Made by a program: the position numbers and the translations under genes
The notes under the pieces: model-generated
The model's database searches: none
What the model was told of the DNA's origin: nothing
What the model saw: the letters and a program-made list of their open reading frames with translations, nothing else
Source of the DNA: JAXHUH01 sp034211175
GTDB lineage: Bacteria > Actinomycetota > Acidimicrobiia > Acidimicrobiales > CAIXPF01
DNA: 64,000 bases
Direction: 5' to 3'
Assembly (NCBI GenBank): GCA_034211175.1
Contig: JAXHUH010000048.1
Span: 43,382-107,381, forward strand
In this document: in pieces, positions 40,109 to 50,931 of the stretch
Position numbering within the stretch: the first letter of the stretch is position 1
Layout of the letters: every line of letters starts with the position of its first letter

Positions 40109-41053
40109 ATGGGCCGAGTGCTCGGCCGGCGATTGCTCACCACGATCCCGCTCGTCTTCATCGTGACGCTCGCCACGTTCATGCTCACGTACCTGATCCC
40201 GGGTGACCCGGCGATCACGATCCTCGGCCAGGAGTCGACGCCCGAGCGCGTCGAAGCGGTGCGCGAACGGCTCGGGCTCGACGAGCCGTTGCTCGAGCAG
40301 TACGCGGACTGGATCTCGGGCGTGCCCACCCTCGACCTGGGCACGTCGCTGTTCAGCAGCGAACCGGTGCGCGACACCCTGGCGAACCGGATCCCCGTCA
40401 CGCTCTCCCTCACGGCCGCCGCGCTCGCGGTGGCCGTCGCCATCGGGGTGCCGGCCGGGATCATCGCGGCGACGAACCCGGGCCGATGGCTCGACCGGCT
40501 CGCCACGTTCATGGCGACGCTCGGCGTCGCCGCGCCCAGCTACCTGATCGGTGCGTTGCTCATCGCCGGCCTCGCCATCGAGAACAGCCTGTTCCCGGCG
40601 ACGGGGTACACGCCGATCAGCGAGAGCTTCACCGGGTGGCTGCGCAGCATCACCCTCCCGGCGATCGCGCTGGGCACGGCCGCCGCCGCCGAGATCACCC
40701 GTCAGCTCCGGGGCTCGCTGCGCGACGTGCTCCAGCAGGACTACGTGCGCACCGCCCGGGCCATGGGCCTGCGGGGCCGTCTCGTCGTCGCCAAGTACGG
40801 CCTGAAGAACGCCATGATCCCGCTGGTCACCGTCATCGGCTTCCAGGTGACGTCGCTGCTCGGCGGCACGGTGCTCGTCGAGCAGATCTTCGGCATCCCC
40901 GGGCTCGGCTCGCTGGCGGTCGCCAAGGTGCTCGAGCAGGACATCCCCGTCGTGCAGGGCATCGTGCTGGTGTCGGTGCTCGTGGTGGTCGCCACCAACC
41001 TCGTGGTCGACCTCCTGTACTCGTTCCTCGACCCGAAGGTGCGTGTGCGATGA
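40109..41053 (+). CDS. ABC transporter permease, DppB/OppB type
   Basis: 314 residues, six predicted helices. N-terminus LGRRLLTTIPLVFIVTLATF, periplasmic LIPGDPAITILG, EAA loop (SLRDVLQQDYVRTARAMGL) and terminal VVDLLYSFLDPKVRVR are all typical. ATG 40109 follows CCAGGAGGTC. The stop overlaps the next start (ATGA). Confidence 0.93.
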   Translation: MGRVLGRRLLTTIPLVFIVTLATFMLTYLIPGDPAITILGQESTPERVEAVRERLGLDEPLLEQYADWISGVPTLDLGTSLFSSEPVRDTLANRIPVTLSLTAAALAVAVAIGVPAGIIAATNPGRWLDRLATFMATLGVAAPSYLIGALLIAGLAIENSLFPATGYTPISESFTGWLRSITLPAIALGTAAAAEITRQLRGSLRDVLQQDYVRTARAMGLRGRLVVAKYGLKNAMIPLVTVIGFQVTSLLGGTVLVEQIFGIPGLGSLAVAKVLEQDIPVVQGIVLVSVLVVVATNLVVDLLYSFLDPKVRVR

Positions 41054-41972
41054 CGGCCACCACCCCGCAGCAGGCGAGTGCCGCCGGCGGGCGGACGACG
41101 CCGACGGTGAAGCGGGTCCACGGCCGGGCGCTGCGCCGCTTCGCCCGCCGCTTCCTCCGTCAACGGGGCGCGGTCGTTGCGTTCGCCTTCCTGCTCCTGA
41201 TCCTGTTCGTGGCGCTCTTCGCCGGGCTGCTCGCTCCCTACGACCCCGAGGCGCAGGACCTGCGCAACAGCATGATGTCGCCGCTCGAGTCGAGCGGTCA
41301 CCTCCTCGGCACCGACGAGCTCGGACGGGACACCCTCAGCCGGCTGATGTTCGCCTGTCGGATCTCGCTGCTCGCCCCGGTCATCGCGGTGTCGGTGGCG
41401 TTCGTGCTCGGTGTGCCCCTCGGGCTGATCTCGGGTTTCGCCGGCGGCGCCGTCGACACGGTGCTGATGCGCATCACCGACGCGGTGATGTCGTTCCCGC
41501 CGCTGATCCTGGCCATCGCGGTGATCGCGGTGCTGCGGCCGAGCCTGACCAACGCCATGCTGGCCGTCGGCTTCGTGTTCGCACCCCGGTTCCTCCGCCT
41601 GGTCCGGGGCACCGTGCTGAGCGTGCGGGAGGAGACCTACATCGAGGCCGCCCGCACGATCGGGACGCCGTCGCCCGTCATCATCGTCCGCCACGTGCTG
41701 CCCAACGTGCTGTCGCCGCTGATCGTGCAGATCTCGCTGGCCGCGGGGTTCTCCCTGCTCGCCGAGGCCGGCCTCAGCTTCCTCGGTCTCGGGGTGCAGC
41801 CGCCCGACGCCTCGTGGGGCTCGATGATGGGCCGGGGGTTCCGTGAGATGAGCCAGCAGACGTGGCTGATCGTGTGGCCGGGCCTGATGATCGTGCTGAC
41901 GGTCCTGGCGTTCAACGTGCTCGGCGACGGCCTGCGGGACTCGCTCGGCCGCGAGATCCGGGACGGTCGGTC

Positions 41973-41976
<4 letters not shown>
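41050..41976 (+). CDS. ABC transporter permease, DppC/OppC type
   Basis: 308 residues. A basic cytoplasmic N-terminus precedes helix 1 (VVAFAFLLLILFVALFAGLL); GHLLGTDELGRDTLSRLMF is the DppC hallmark; the EAA loop is EETYIEAARTIGTPSPVIIV; the end is LGDGLRDSLGREIRDGRS. The start lies in the ATGA overlap with the previous permease, and its own stop overlaps the next ATPase start. Confidence 0.93.
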
Positions 41977-43012
<1,036 letters not shown>

Positions 43013-43016
<4 letters not shown>

Positions 43017-44065
43017 CCGGTGCCCACACCAACGGCGAGGCGGGGTCGTCGTCGCTGCTCGCCGTGGACGACCTGCGGGTCAGCTACCGGGTCGGCCGCG
43101 GCCGGGGGGCGAAGGACCTCGTCGCCGTCGCCGGCGTCGACTTCGAGGTCCATCGCGGCGAGACGTTCGCGCTGGTCGGCGAGTCGGGGTCGGGCAAGTC
43201 GACGACGGCGCGGGCGATCACCCGCACGCTGCCGATCGCCGGCGGTTCGATCCGCTTCGACGGCGACGACGTGACGAAGGTGAAGGGCCGGGCCCTGCGC
43301 CCGTTCCGGGCCCGGACCCAGATGGTGTTCCAGGACCCGTACTCCTCGCTGAACCCGTCGATGCTGATCCGCGACTCGATCGCCGAGCCGCTGCGGGTCC
43401 ACTCCGACCTGCGCCACGGCGAGCTCGACGCCCGCGTCGAGGACCTGATCACGGCGGTCGGGCTGCTGCCCGAGCACCTGAACCGCTACCCGTACGAGTT
43501 CTCCGGCGGTCAGCGCCAGCGCATCGCCATCGCCCGGGCCATCGCCACCAACCCCGATCTGGTCATCTGCGACGAGGCGCTGAGCGCGCTCGACGTGTCC
43601 ACCCAGAACCAGATCATCCGCCTCCTCGAGGAGCTGCAGGGCGAGCGGGGCATGGCCTACCTGTTCATCGCCCACGACCTCGCCGTCGTGCACCACATCG
43701 CGGATCGGGTCGCGGTGATGTACCTGGGCCGGCTCATGGAGCAGGGCCCGACGGCCCGGGTGTTCTCCCAGCCGGCGCACCCCTACACCGAGGCGCTGCT
43801 GTCGGCGGTGCCGGTGCCCCACCCGCAGCGCCAGCGGGCCCGCGCCCGCATCGTGTTGCCCGGCGACATCCCGAGCCCACTCGACCCGCCGTCGGGGTGC
43901 GTGTTCCGCAACCGCTGCCCCCACGCCATGGACATCTGCGCCGAGCAGGTCCCCGCGGCCCACCCGGTCGACGGCGGCGGCTTCGCGGCCTGCCACCTGC
44001 ACACCAGCGGCCCGACCCTCGGCGGGGGAACGGTCCGATCTCTGCAGGCCACGGCCGCGAGCTGA
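43013..44065 (+). CDS. ABC transporter ATPase, DppF/OppF type
   Basis: 350 residues from GTG 43013. Walker A GESGSGKST, Q-loop VFQDPYSSLNPSMLI, signature YEFSGGQRQRIAIA, Walker B LVICDEALSALD (Glu-Ala-Leu in place of the common Glu-Pro-Thr) and switch IAHDLAVVHH. The C-terminal motif is GCVFRNRCPHAMDIC. It completes the second five-subunit transporter. Confidence 0.93.
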
Positions 44066-44120
44066 GCGACGCCCGGCGAGCCACCGACCCGAGCCCCGAC
44101 CCGAGACGAGGAGCGACCAC

Positions 44121-45662
44121 GTGTACCCCGGCTTCCACCTCCCCGACCGCGCCGACCACCCTGCCGTGGTGATGGCCGCGAGCGGCCGTCGCGTGACCTA
44201 CGGCGAGCTCGACGCCGGCGCCAACCGGCTCTCCCACGTCCTGCGGGCCGCCGGTCTCGAGCCGGGGGACCACGTCGCCCTCGTGATCGAGAACCACCCG
44301 CGGTTCTACGAGGTGGTCTGGGGCGCCCACTACGCCGGTCTCGTGTACACGCCGATCAGCACCCGACTGACCGCCGAGGAGATCGCCTACATCGTCGACG
44401 ACTGCGGCGCACGGGCGGTGGTCACCTCCGTCGCCATGGCCGGCGTGGTGGCCCCGGCGCTGGAGGGCCTCGACCGGGTGGAGCTGCGCCTCGTGCTCGA
44501 CGGCGACGTCGACGGCTTCGACCGTTACGAGGACGCCGTCGCCCGCGCCGACGCGAACCCGCTGCCCAACCGGATCGCGGGCACGGACATGCTCTACTCC
44601 TCCGGCACGACCGGCCGGCCGAAGGGTGTGCTCAGCGACGTCGCCCAGCGCCCGCTGGAGGACACCGGCGCGCTGGGGGCCGCGACCAAGGGCCTGTTCG
44701 CCACCGACGGCGACAGCGTCTACCTCTCCCCGGCGCCGCTCTACCACGCCGCGCCGCTGCGGATGAACATGAACATCCACCGGGCGGGCGGCACGTCGGT
44801 GATCATGGAGCGCTTCGACGCCGAGGAGATGCTGGCGCTGATCGACCGCCACCGGGTCACCCACACGCAGGTGGTGCCGACGATGTTCGTGCGGATGCTC
44901 AAGCTCCCCGAGGAGGTCCGCGCCCGCTACGACGTGTCGTCGCTGCAGGTCGTGGTCCACGCCGCCGCCCCGTGCCCGGTGCCGGTCAAGCAGCAGACGA
45001 TCGAGTGGTGGGGCCCGATCATCCACGAGTACTACGCCGGCACCGAGGCCAACGGCATGACCTACTGCGACTCGCAGCAGTGGCTGGCCCACCCCGGGAC
45101 GGTCGGCAAGGCCATCTACGGGCAGGTCCACATCGTCGGCGAGGACGGCGAGGAGGTGGCGCCCGGCGAGGTCGGCACCGTCTACTTCTCCGGCGCCGCG
45201 GACTTCGAGTACCACAACGACCCGGACAAGACCGCCGAGAGCCGCGACGGGCGTGGGTGGTCGACGCTCGGCGACGTCGGCCGCCTCGACGAGGACGGCT
45301 ACCTCTACCTGTCCGACCGCAAGTCGTTCATGATCATCACCGGCGGCGTGAACGTGTACCCGCAGGAGGTCGAGAACCTGCTCGTCCTCCACGACGAGGT
45401 CCTCGACGCCGCCGTGTTCGGCATCCCCGACGACGACTTCGGGGAGCAGGTCAAGGCCGTGGTCCAGCCGGCGCCCGGCGTGACCGACCCCGACGGGCTC
45501 CCGACCCGTCTGCTCGCCTACTGCCGCGAGCACCTGTCATCGATCAAGTGCCCCCGCTCGATCGACCTGATCGACGAGATGCCCCGTCACCCCACCGGCA
45601 AGCTCTACAAGCGCCTCCTTCGCGAGCCGTACTGGAAGGACCAGGTCCCGAGCTCGAACTGA
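44121..45662 (+). CDS. AMP-forming acyl-CoA synthetase
   Basis: 513 residues of the ANL superfamily. The P-loop-like motif A3 is LYSSGTTGRPKGV; YYAGTEANGMTY is A5; WSTLGDVGRLDEDGYLYLSD with DRK is the hinge; the catalytic A10 Lys lies in PTGKLYKR. The architecture fits CoA ligases of aromatic, fatty or cyclic acids. GTG 44121 has GAGGAGC upstream. As the last gene of the transporter operon it may activate the imported acid, and its product could be the inducer sensed by the divergent TetR protein (inference). Confidence 0.92.
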   Translation: MYPGFHLPDRADHPAVVMAASGRRVTYGELDAGANRLSHVLRAAGLEPGDHVALVIENHPRFYEVVWGAHYAGLVYTPISTRLTAEEIAYIVDDCGARAVVTSVAMAGVVAPALEGLDRVELRLVLDGDVDGFDRYEDAVARADANPLPNRIAGTDMLYSSGTTGRPKGVLSDVAQRPLEDTGALGAATKGLFATDGDSVYLSPAPLYHAAPLRMNMNIHRAGGTSVIMERFDAEEMLALIDRHRVTHTQVVPTMFVRMLKLPEEVRARYDVSSLQVVVHAAAPCPVPVKQQTIEWWGPIIHEYYAGTEANGMTYCDSQQWLAHPGTVGKAIYGQVHIVGEDGEEVAPGEVGTVYFSGAADFEYHNDPDKTAESRDGRGWSTLGDVGRLDEDGYLYLSDRKSFMIITGGVNVYPQEVENLLVLHDEVLDAAVFGIPDDDFGEQVKAVVQPAPGVTDPDGLPTRLLAYCREHLSSIKCPRSIDLIDEMPRHPTGKLYKRLLREPYWKDQVPSSN

Positions 45663-45680
45663 CGCCCGGGCGGCACCGCC

Positions 45681-46214
45681 TCAACGGTCGGGCCGGCGGA
45701 GCCCCTCCCGCAACATCGGCTCGATCGGGCGGTCCGACGAGGTCAGGACCGAGATCGAGCCGTCGGGCTCGATGACGGCGAGGTCGACGTCGGCCACGGC
45801 TCGCACACCCTGGGTGCGCATCACCGACGCCAGCTCGGCCGTGGTCAGGTCCGCCTCGCCCAGTGCCCCGGGGAGGATCGCACCGTCCTCGACGAGCACG
45901 AGCGGCGGACGTGAGAGCAGCCACCGTGTCCGGTCCGATGAGCGGCGCAGCCGCCCGAGCGCACGGTGGAGGGCGACGATGACGACGATGGCCGCGGCGC
46001 CCTCGCCGATCCGGGGTGTCGGCGTGGTCGCAACGCGGGCGACGATGCTGCCGACCACCACCGCCGCGACGTAGTCGAACGGCGTGAGCCCGGCGAAGGT
46101 GCGCCGCTCGGCGATCCGCAGCACGGCCACGGCGACCAGGTACACGACGATCGCCGACATCACGCTCCAGCCGAGCGTCGACCAGGCGGTGCCGAACCAG
46201 TCCTGCGGGCTCAT
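45681..46214 (-). CDS. DUF421 (YetF-type) membrane protein
   Basis: 177 residues. Three N-terminal membrane helices (MSAIVVYLVAVAVLRIA, LTPFDYVAAVVVGSIVARV, AAAIVVIVALHRALG) precede a small cytoplasmic domain (LVEDGAILPGALGEADLTT, VRAVADVDLAVIEPDGSISVL), the standard DUF421 order. The family is of unknown function and is common in stress or sporulation regulons. It converges on the acyl-CoA synthetase gene and is 52 bases downstream-strand of the dehydrogenase gene. Confidence 0.88.
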   Translation of the reverse strand: MSPQDWFGTAWSTLGWSVMSAIVVYLVAVAVLRIAERRTFAGLTPFDYVAAVVVGSIVARVATTPTPRIGEGAAAIVVIVALHRALGRLRRSSDRTRWLLSRPPLVLVEDGAILPGALGEADLTTAELASVMRTQGVRAVADVDLAVIEPDGSISVLTSSDRPIEPMLREGLRRPDR

Positions 46215-46266
46215 CGCCCGGCGGCGCGTCGGGGGTGGGCGCGGCCCCGACGTCCCGCCCCGGCGA

Positions 46267-47448
46267 TCACGGCTCGAGGACGACCTTGATGCAGCCGTCG
46301 GTCTTCTTCTGGAAGATCTCGTACCCCTCGGGCGCCTGGTCGAGCGGCATGCGGTGGGTGGTGAGGTCCTCGACGCCGAGCGGGTCGTTCGCCCCGGTGA
46401 CCAGCGGCAGGATCTCCGGGATCCAACGCTTCACGTGGGCCTGACCCATCTTCAGCGACACGCCCTTGTCGAACAGGTCCATCATCGGCATCGGGTCGGC
46501 GGCGCCGCCGTAGACCCCGATGACCGAGATGGTGCCGCCCCGCTGGACCGTGTCGATCGAGGCGAGGAGCGCGCCGAGGCGGTCGACACCGAAGTTCGCC
46601 GTGGCCGGCGCGGCCAGGCGATCGGGGAGCAGTCCGGCCATCCGCTGGGCGATCGCCCCGAACGGCGAGCCGTGGGCCTCCATGCCGACGGCGTCGATCA
46701 CCGAGTCGGTGCCCCGGCCGTCGGTCAGCTCCCGGATCGCTCCGGGCACGTCATCGGTGCCCTTTCCGTCGATCACGGTGATCCCGTGGCGCCGGGCCAG
46801 CCCCAGCCGCTCGGGCACGAGGTCGACGCCGATGACACGGTGGCCCCGGAGCTGCGCGATCCGGGCGCAGAACTGGCCGACGGGGCCGAGGCCGAAGACC
46901 GCGACGCTGCCGCCGTCCGGGATCTCGGCGAACTCGACCGCCTGCCATGCCGTGGGCAGGATGTCGGAGAGGAACAGGAAGCGGTCGTCCGGGTGCTCGT
47001 GCGGCACCTTGATCGGCCCGAAGTGGGCCTGGGGCACCCGCAGGTACTCGGCCTGGGCGCCGGGCACCTGCCCGTACAGCTTGGTGTAGCCGAACAGCGC
47101 GGCACCCTTCTCCTGGTCTCGGACCTGAGTGGTCTCGCACTGGGCCATCAGCCCGTGGTCGCACATGTAGCAGTGCCCGCACGAGATGTTGAACGGCACG
47201 ACCACCCGGTCGCCCGGGGCGATGTGGGTGACGTCGGGACCGACCTCCTCGACGATGCCCATCGGCTCGTGGCCGATGATGTCGCCCTCGTCGATGAACA
47301 TGCCGAGCACGCGGTACAGGTGCAGGTCCGATCCGCAGATCGCCGTCGAGGTGATGCGCACGATGGCGTCGGTCGACTCCTCGATCCTCGGGTCGGGGAC
47401 GTTCTCGACGCCGACCTTCTCGTTGCCCTGCCAGGTGACGGCCTTCAT
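46267..47448 (-). CDS. Zinc-dependent alcohol dehydrogenase (formaldehyde-dehydrogenase-like)
   Basis: 393-residue MDR enzyme. Catalytic zinc ligands are in TAICGSDLHLYR (Cys) and IIGHEPMG (His-Glu). The structural-zinc lobe is CGHCYMCDHGLMAQC. The Rossmann motif is VAVFGLGPVGQFCA. The length and the insertion before the cofactor domain resemble glutathione-independent formaldehyde/threonine-type dehydrogenases. A SigB/SigF-like promoter box (GTTT-N16-CGGTA) lies at 47511-47487, so stress induction is likely. Confidence 0.9.
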   Translation of the reverse strand: MKAVTWQGNEKVGVENVPDPRIEESTDAIVRITSTAICGSDLHLYRVLGMFIDEGDIIGHEPMGIVEEVGPDVTHIAPGDRVVVPFNISCGHCYMCDHGLMAQCETTQVRDQEKGAALFGYTKLYGQVPGAQAEYLRVPQAHFGPIKVPHEHPDDRFLFLSDILPTAWQAVEFAEIPDGGSVAVFGLGPVGQFCARIAQLRGHRVIGVDLVPERLGLARRHGITVIDGKGTDDVPGAIRELTDGRGTDSVIDAVGMEAHGSPFGAIAQRMAGLLPDRLAAPATANFGVDRLGALLASIDTVQRGGTISVIGVYGGAADPMPMMDLFDKGVSLKMGQAHVKRWIPEILPLVTGANDPLGVEDLTTHRMPLDQAPEGYEIFQKKTDGCIKVVLEP

Positions 47449-47486
47449 TCGTTCTCCAGAATTCGCGTTCGGTTCCGTTCGTGGAC

Positions 47487-47511
47487 TACCGCGGTCGCCC
47501 GTTCCCGAAAC
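47487..47511 (-). promoter_or_regulatory. SigB/SigF-type promoter before the alcohol dehydrogenase gene
   Basis: On the minus strand GTTT (47511-47508), 16 bases, then CGGTA (47491-47487), about 38 bases before the start codon. This resembles the actinobacterial SigF consensus GTTT-N15/17-GGGTA. Confidence 0.5.
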
Positions 47512-47554
47512 CAGGGTCGTGGGCGGAGCCCGGCCGGCGATGGGCCGTCGCGGT

Positions 47555-49099
47555 TCATCGCAGCGCCGCGTTCCAACCGGCGTAGCGCTCGCGGATCTCC
47601 CCGCGGGGCCACGAGAGCGCGGCCGCGGCGAGCGCCGAGACGGTGACGACGGCGCCGTAGGCGACGTCGGGCGACGCCAGCCAGACGGTCACCGTCACGA
47701 CGGCGGCGACCGCGAGGTTCACCAGGCGCACCGGTCGCACCACCTCTCCCATCGCCGTCACTGCGACGACCAGGACGGCCGCACCGCCGAGGTGGGCGGC
47801 GTCGGCTGCGCCGGAGGTGATGTCGACCCCGAAGACCGCGGGTGCGGCGAGCAGCCACACGCCGACGAGTGCGGCGGCGGCCAGCGTCGGCGGGACGGAG
47901 AATCCCCAGATCATCGCCCGGCCGACGGCGCCCGGTCGCTCCGGGAGGTCCTCGATCGCCGGGCTGCGCTCGTCGGCCGTGCAGCCCTCGGCGGTGCCGC
48001 CGAGCCAGAAGATCTTCCACGACGACCCGCCCCGGTCGCCCCGGCGCCGTGCGTCGCGCACGTGCTGGACCATGGCGACGACCTCGTCGATCTCGAGCGG
48101 GATCATCGGCAGCATGATCGCGGCGGCCGCCAGGCAGAGCGTGCACCACTGGTGGACGACGACGGGCTGGGACATGACGAGCACGATGTGGGCGAGCCCG
48201 AGGGGGATGACGAGGATCCCGAAGATCGTGACCATCCACGGCATGGTCCGCCACCGGGCGGTACCACCCATCCAGCCCATCAGGAACTCGAAGCTGTACG
48301 CCACGGCCCCGAGCCCGGCGTCGGAGATCGGCCACATGTGGGACATGTCCGAGTCGAGGATCGGCTCGGTCCCCCCGGCGAAGCCGAAGAACGGGTCCCA
48401 GACCCAGTCGATGTAGCCGAGCTGGTAGGCGCCGAGGTAGCGGGACACGACGAGGCCGGCGAAGCCGAGGGCGATGAGGATCCACCGCTGGGCCCAGCTC
48501 GAGGGGTTGTAGCTCCACCCCGGCGGCGTGGCCGGCCCCATCTGCATGTAGGCGACCATGTTGGGCATGCCCGGGATCAGGATGGTCAGGGCGATGACGA
48601 CGAGGCCGACGATCGAGTCGTTGGCGAAGCCGGCCGCGCTCGGTGACCACAGCACGATGGGCGCGAAGATCAGCCAGCAGCCGACGCCGCACGCCAGCCA
48701 GCGGGAGACAGGACGGTCGGGTCGCAGCGCCCGCCAGCCGAGCACGATCAGCAGGGCACCGCTGATCACGTCGGACCAGGTGAGGAGCCAGGCGCGCAGC
48801 GAGTCGTGGGTGGCGTCGGAGAACCAGACCCCGCGGCCACCGCTCGGCACCGCCCACAGCTCGGGGTTGCGGTAACCGAGGGTGATCGGGGCGAGCACCA
48901 TCCAGATCCCGAGGAGCACCAGCGTCCAGGGGATCCAGAGCGTGTGGCGGTGGTGGGAGACGAGTCGTTGGTGGGCCTGCGCCGCCTCGTCGTCGTGCTC
49001 CTGCGCCCCATCGCCGGCTTCGCCGGCGTCTGGGTGATCCTCGAGCTCGGTGGACATCGCCTGTCGGGCCATCGGTCGGGTCACGCCGCGCTCGTGCAC
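47555..49099 (-). CDS. Vitamin K epoxide reductase/SPW-repeat membrane protein
   Basis: 514 residues, about a dozen membrane helices. SPW-type repeats are seen (SDVISGALLIVLGWRAL; a second copy in the C-terminal helices). The VKOR module carries the redox pair in HQWCTLCLAAAAIM with SMTFxxG-like surroundings, the layout of actinobacterial VKOR/SPW proteins. VKOR enzymes reoxidise disulfide-forming DsbA partners using quinone. GTG 49099 is supported by AGGAGG at 7 bases; ATG 49072 is an alternative. A GGTT-N15-GGGTA promoter lies 44-67 bases upstream. Confidence 0.85.
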   Translation of the reverse strand: MHERGVTRPMARQAMSTELEDHPDAGEAGDGAQEHDDEAAQAHQRLVSHHRHTLWIPWTLVLLGIWMVLAPITLGYRNPELWAVPSGGRGVWFSDATHDSLRAWLLTWSDVISGALLIVLGWRALRPDRPVSRWLACGVGCWLIFAPIVLWSPSAAGFANDSIVGLVVIALTILIPGMPNMVAYMQMGPATPPGWSYNPSSWAQRWILIALGFAGLVVSRYLGAYQLGYIDWVWDPFFGFAGGTEPILDSDMSHMWPISDAGLGAVAYSFEFLMGWMGGTARWRTMPWMVTIFGILVIPLGLAHIVLVMSQPVVVHQWCTLCLAAAAIMLPMIPLEIDEVVAMVQHVRDARRRGDRGGSSWKIFWLGGTAEGCTADERSPAIEDLPERPGAVGRAMIWGFSVPPTLAAAALVGVWLLAAPAVFGVDITSGAADAAHLGGAAVLVVAVTAMGEVVRPVRLVNLAVAAVVTVTVWLASPDVAYGAVVTVSALAAAALSWPRGEIRERYAGWNAALR

Positions 49100-49142
49100 G
49101 CGTCGACCTCCTGAGGTGTTGCGGTGGTCTCCGCCCGGCCCC

Positions 49143-49166
49143 TACCCCCTCACCGGTGACCGAACC
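49143..49166 (-). promoter_or_regulatory. SigB/SigF-type promoter before the VKOR gene
   Basis: On the minus strand GGTT (49166-49163), exactly 15 bases, then GGGTA (49147-49143) followed by G. It is 44 bases upstream of GTG 49099. Confidence 0.6.
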
Positions 49167-49199
49167 ATCGGGCCGTCGGATCGACCGGCGGCCTGACGG

Positions 49200-49545
49200 C
49201 CGCTCCGCGGGTGTGGACCGGCCCGGCGCGAGCTCCTGGATCGTGCCGAGGAACGCCTGGCGCGCCAGGTGGCGGGCCCCAGGATCACCCCTGAGCACGG
49301 CGCCCATCATCGAGATCGCCTGGTCCCACTCCATGTGCGGCGGAAGCGGCGGCACCTCGGGGTCGGTGATCGCGTTGATCACGACCGGCCGGTCGGCCCG
49401 CAGGGCCTCGTCCCATGCGCCGGCGATCTGGTCGGGCTTCTCGACGCGCAAGCCCTTCAGTCCGGTCGCCGACCAGCGCGAACACGGGCCGGCCGGGATG
49501 GGCGAACGTCGCGCCGATCGCGTGCGGCACATCGGCTTCCCGCGA
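49200..49545 (-). pseudogene. Remnant of a thiamine-diphosphate enzyme (pyruvate-oxidase-like)
   Basis: Two pieces of a TPP-requiring enzyme are visible on the minus strand in different frames. One is DVPHAIGATFAHPGRPVFALVGD (given here in part: HAIGATFAHPGRPVFALVGD, about 49535-49470), the start of the TPP-binding domain. It passes directly into GLKGLRVEKPDQIAGAWDEA and DRPVVINAITDPEVPPLPPH (from about 49465), the C-terminal part. The GDG...N TPP motif and about a hundred residues between are missing, and the frame changes at the join. The original stop is not evident. This is an internally deleted gene. Confidence 0.75.
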
Positions 49546-49619
49546 GCGGCGCCCGGCACGGCCCAAGACCGCCGCCGATCGGTGGTGTCGGAAGCAGCCC
49601 ACCCTGTCGACCGGTGTGG

Positions 49620-49973
49620 TCAGGGCTCCTCGACGCCGCGCACTCGTCGGAGCACGGGACGGACCACGAACGTGAGCGCGGACCCGACCGCCAGCGCGAC
49701 GCCGGCGGGACCGAGGGCCGCGGGCGCAACGACGCGCGCGCACAACCCGATCGCGCCGCCGCCGGCGGCGACGCCACCGGCGAACCAGCGGGCATTGCCT
49801 GTCCGAGGGTGGTCCCCGAACGACGGCCAGCACTCGCTCGCTGCGGGTTCGTCGAGCGGTTGGCCGGGCAGCGATGTGGCGTCGCCGCCGGGCATGGAGC
49901 TCTCGAAGTTGGCCCAGATGCCCGAGAACGCCCACTGCTCCTCGTCGCTCAGCTCGATCGACTCGTGCTCCAT
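49620..49973 (-). CDS. DUF3040-like small membrane protein
   Basis: 117 residues from ATG 49973 (GGGAGG at 8 bases). The N-terminus IELSDEEQWAFSGIWANFES resembles DUF3040 (LSxxEQ...), followed by a polar segment. Two hydrophobic helices then follow (WFAGGVAAGGGAIGLCARVV, then LGPAGVALAVGSALTFVV) and a basic end. Function unknown. A GTTT-N15-GGATA box lies 53-76 bases upstream, making it a probable member of the SigB/SigF-type regulon. Confidence 0.7.
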   Translation of the reverse strand: MEHESIELSDEEQWAFSGIWANFESSMPGGDATSLPGQPLDEPAASECWPSFGDHPRTGNARWFAGGVAAGGGAIGLCARVVAPAALGPAGVALAVGSALTFVVRPVLRRVRGVEEP

Positions 49974-50025
49974 CACAGCCGCCTCCCGAACGCGGTCCCG
50001 GTCGTCTCCCCCGGCGACCGGGGGC

Positions 50026-50049
50026 TATCCGCCGAGGGGGCCCACAAAC
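50026..50049 (-). promoter_or_regulatory. SigB/SigF-type promoter before the DUF3040 gene
   Basis: On the minus strand GTTT (50049-50046), exactly 15 bases, then GGATA (50030-50026). One mismatch to GGGTA. Confidence 0.55.
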
Positions 50050-50186
50050 GAAGGCGTGCCGAGGAGGACGACGCCCACGCGTGCGTGAGACGGCTGCCAC
50101 ATGGGTACGGACATCTCGAGACCAGCATGCGAGGCACGCTCCCGGACCCTGGGCGGGCTTCGTTCAGTGCGAGGGAGAACGCAGCG

Positions 50187-50867
50187 ATGGAACCAAGGGC
50201 CGTACACGCGCGCGTGTCGATCACACCGCCGCCGACGGCGCCGCTCGCATCCGAAGGTCATCCGTTGCCAGCGAACGTGGCCCGGGTCCTGCACGACGAT
50301 CTGCAACAGCAGCTGCACGCCGTTTCGCTCCAACTCGGCCTCGCAGCCGAGCATCTCGACGCGAGGGAGCTCGAACACCTCCGGACCAGGGTCGAGCTGG
50401 CGCGCCGCTGGTTGCGGGACAGCATCGCCACCGTCCGAAACCTGTGCGCAGGCGCGTCGGCGGTCGCCGAGGAATGCGTCGACATCGCTCCCGGCACTCG
50501 CGCCGTCGTGGCGGATGTCGCCGAACGGTTCGGGCTCGAGGTCGATGCCCGCGTCGAGTCGTCGATCGCCTGCCCGCCCGGCACGGCGTCGGTCGTCGTC
50601 GACGCCGCCCGTGAGCTGCTGTTCAACGTGGTCAAGCATGCCGGCTGTGGCGAGGCCCGTCTCGACCTGCGGCAGGCGGCGGGGGTGATCGAGCTCGTCG
50701 TCGCCGACGTCGGCCGCGGCCCCTCGGCCGCCCACCGGACCGCCGGCACGGGGCTCGCCCGTGTCCGGGACGGCGTCGAGGAGCTGGGCGGCACCATCCG
50801 CCTCGGCGCGGAGCCGGGCGGCGGATGTGTCGTGGTCGTGCGCCTGCCCGCCGCGACCATGGGTTGA
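50187..50867 (+). CDS. NarL-type sensor histidine kinase without sensor domain
   Basis: 226 residues from ATG 50187 (GAGGGAGA upstream). HisKA_3 dimerisation helix with the phospho-His in ARVLHDDLQQQLHAVSLQL; ATPase domain with N-box ELLFNVVKHAG, G1 VADVGRGPS and G2 GTGLARVRDGVEELGG. There is no membrane helix or PAS/GAF input, so the signal is cytoplasmic or delivered by a partner. It faces a LuxR-type response regulator tail-to-tail (64-base gap), the likely partner. Confidence 0.85.
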   Translation: MEPRAVHARVSITPPPTAPLASEGHPLPANVARVLHDDLQQQLHAVSLQLGLAAEHLDARELEHLRTRVELARRWLRDSIATVRNLCAGASAVAEECVDIAPGTRAVVADVAERFGLEVDARVESSIACPPGTASVVVDAARELLFNVVKHAGCGEARLDLRQAAGVIELVVADVGRGPSAAHRTAGTGLARVRDGVEELGGTIRLGAEPGGGCVVVVRLPAATMG

Positions 50868-50931
50868 CGATCAGTGCCGCCCGGTCGGGCTCGTCGCGCA
50901 CCCCCCGGTGACAGACCCGGGGGCACAGAGC

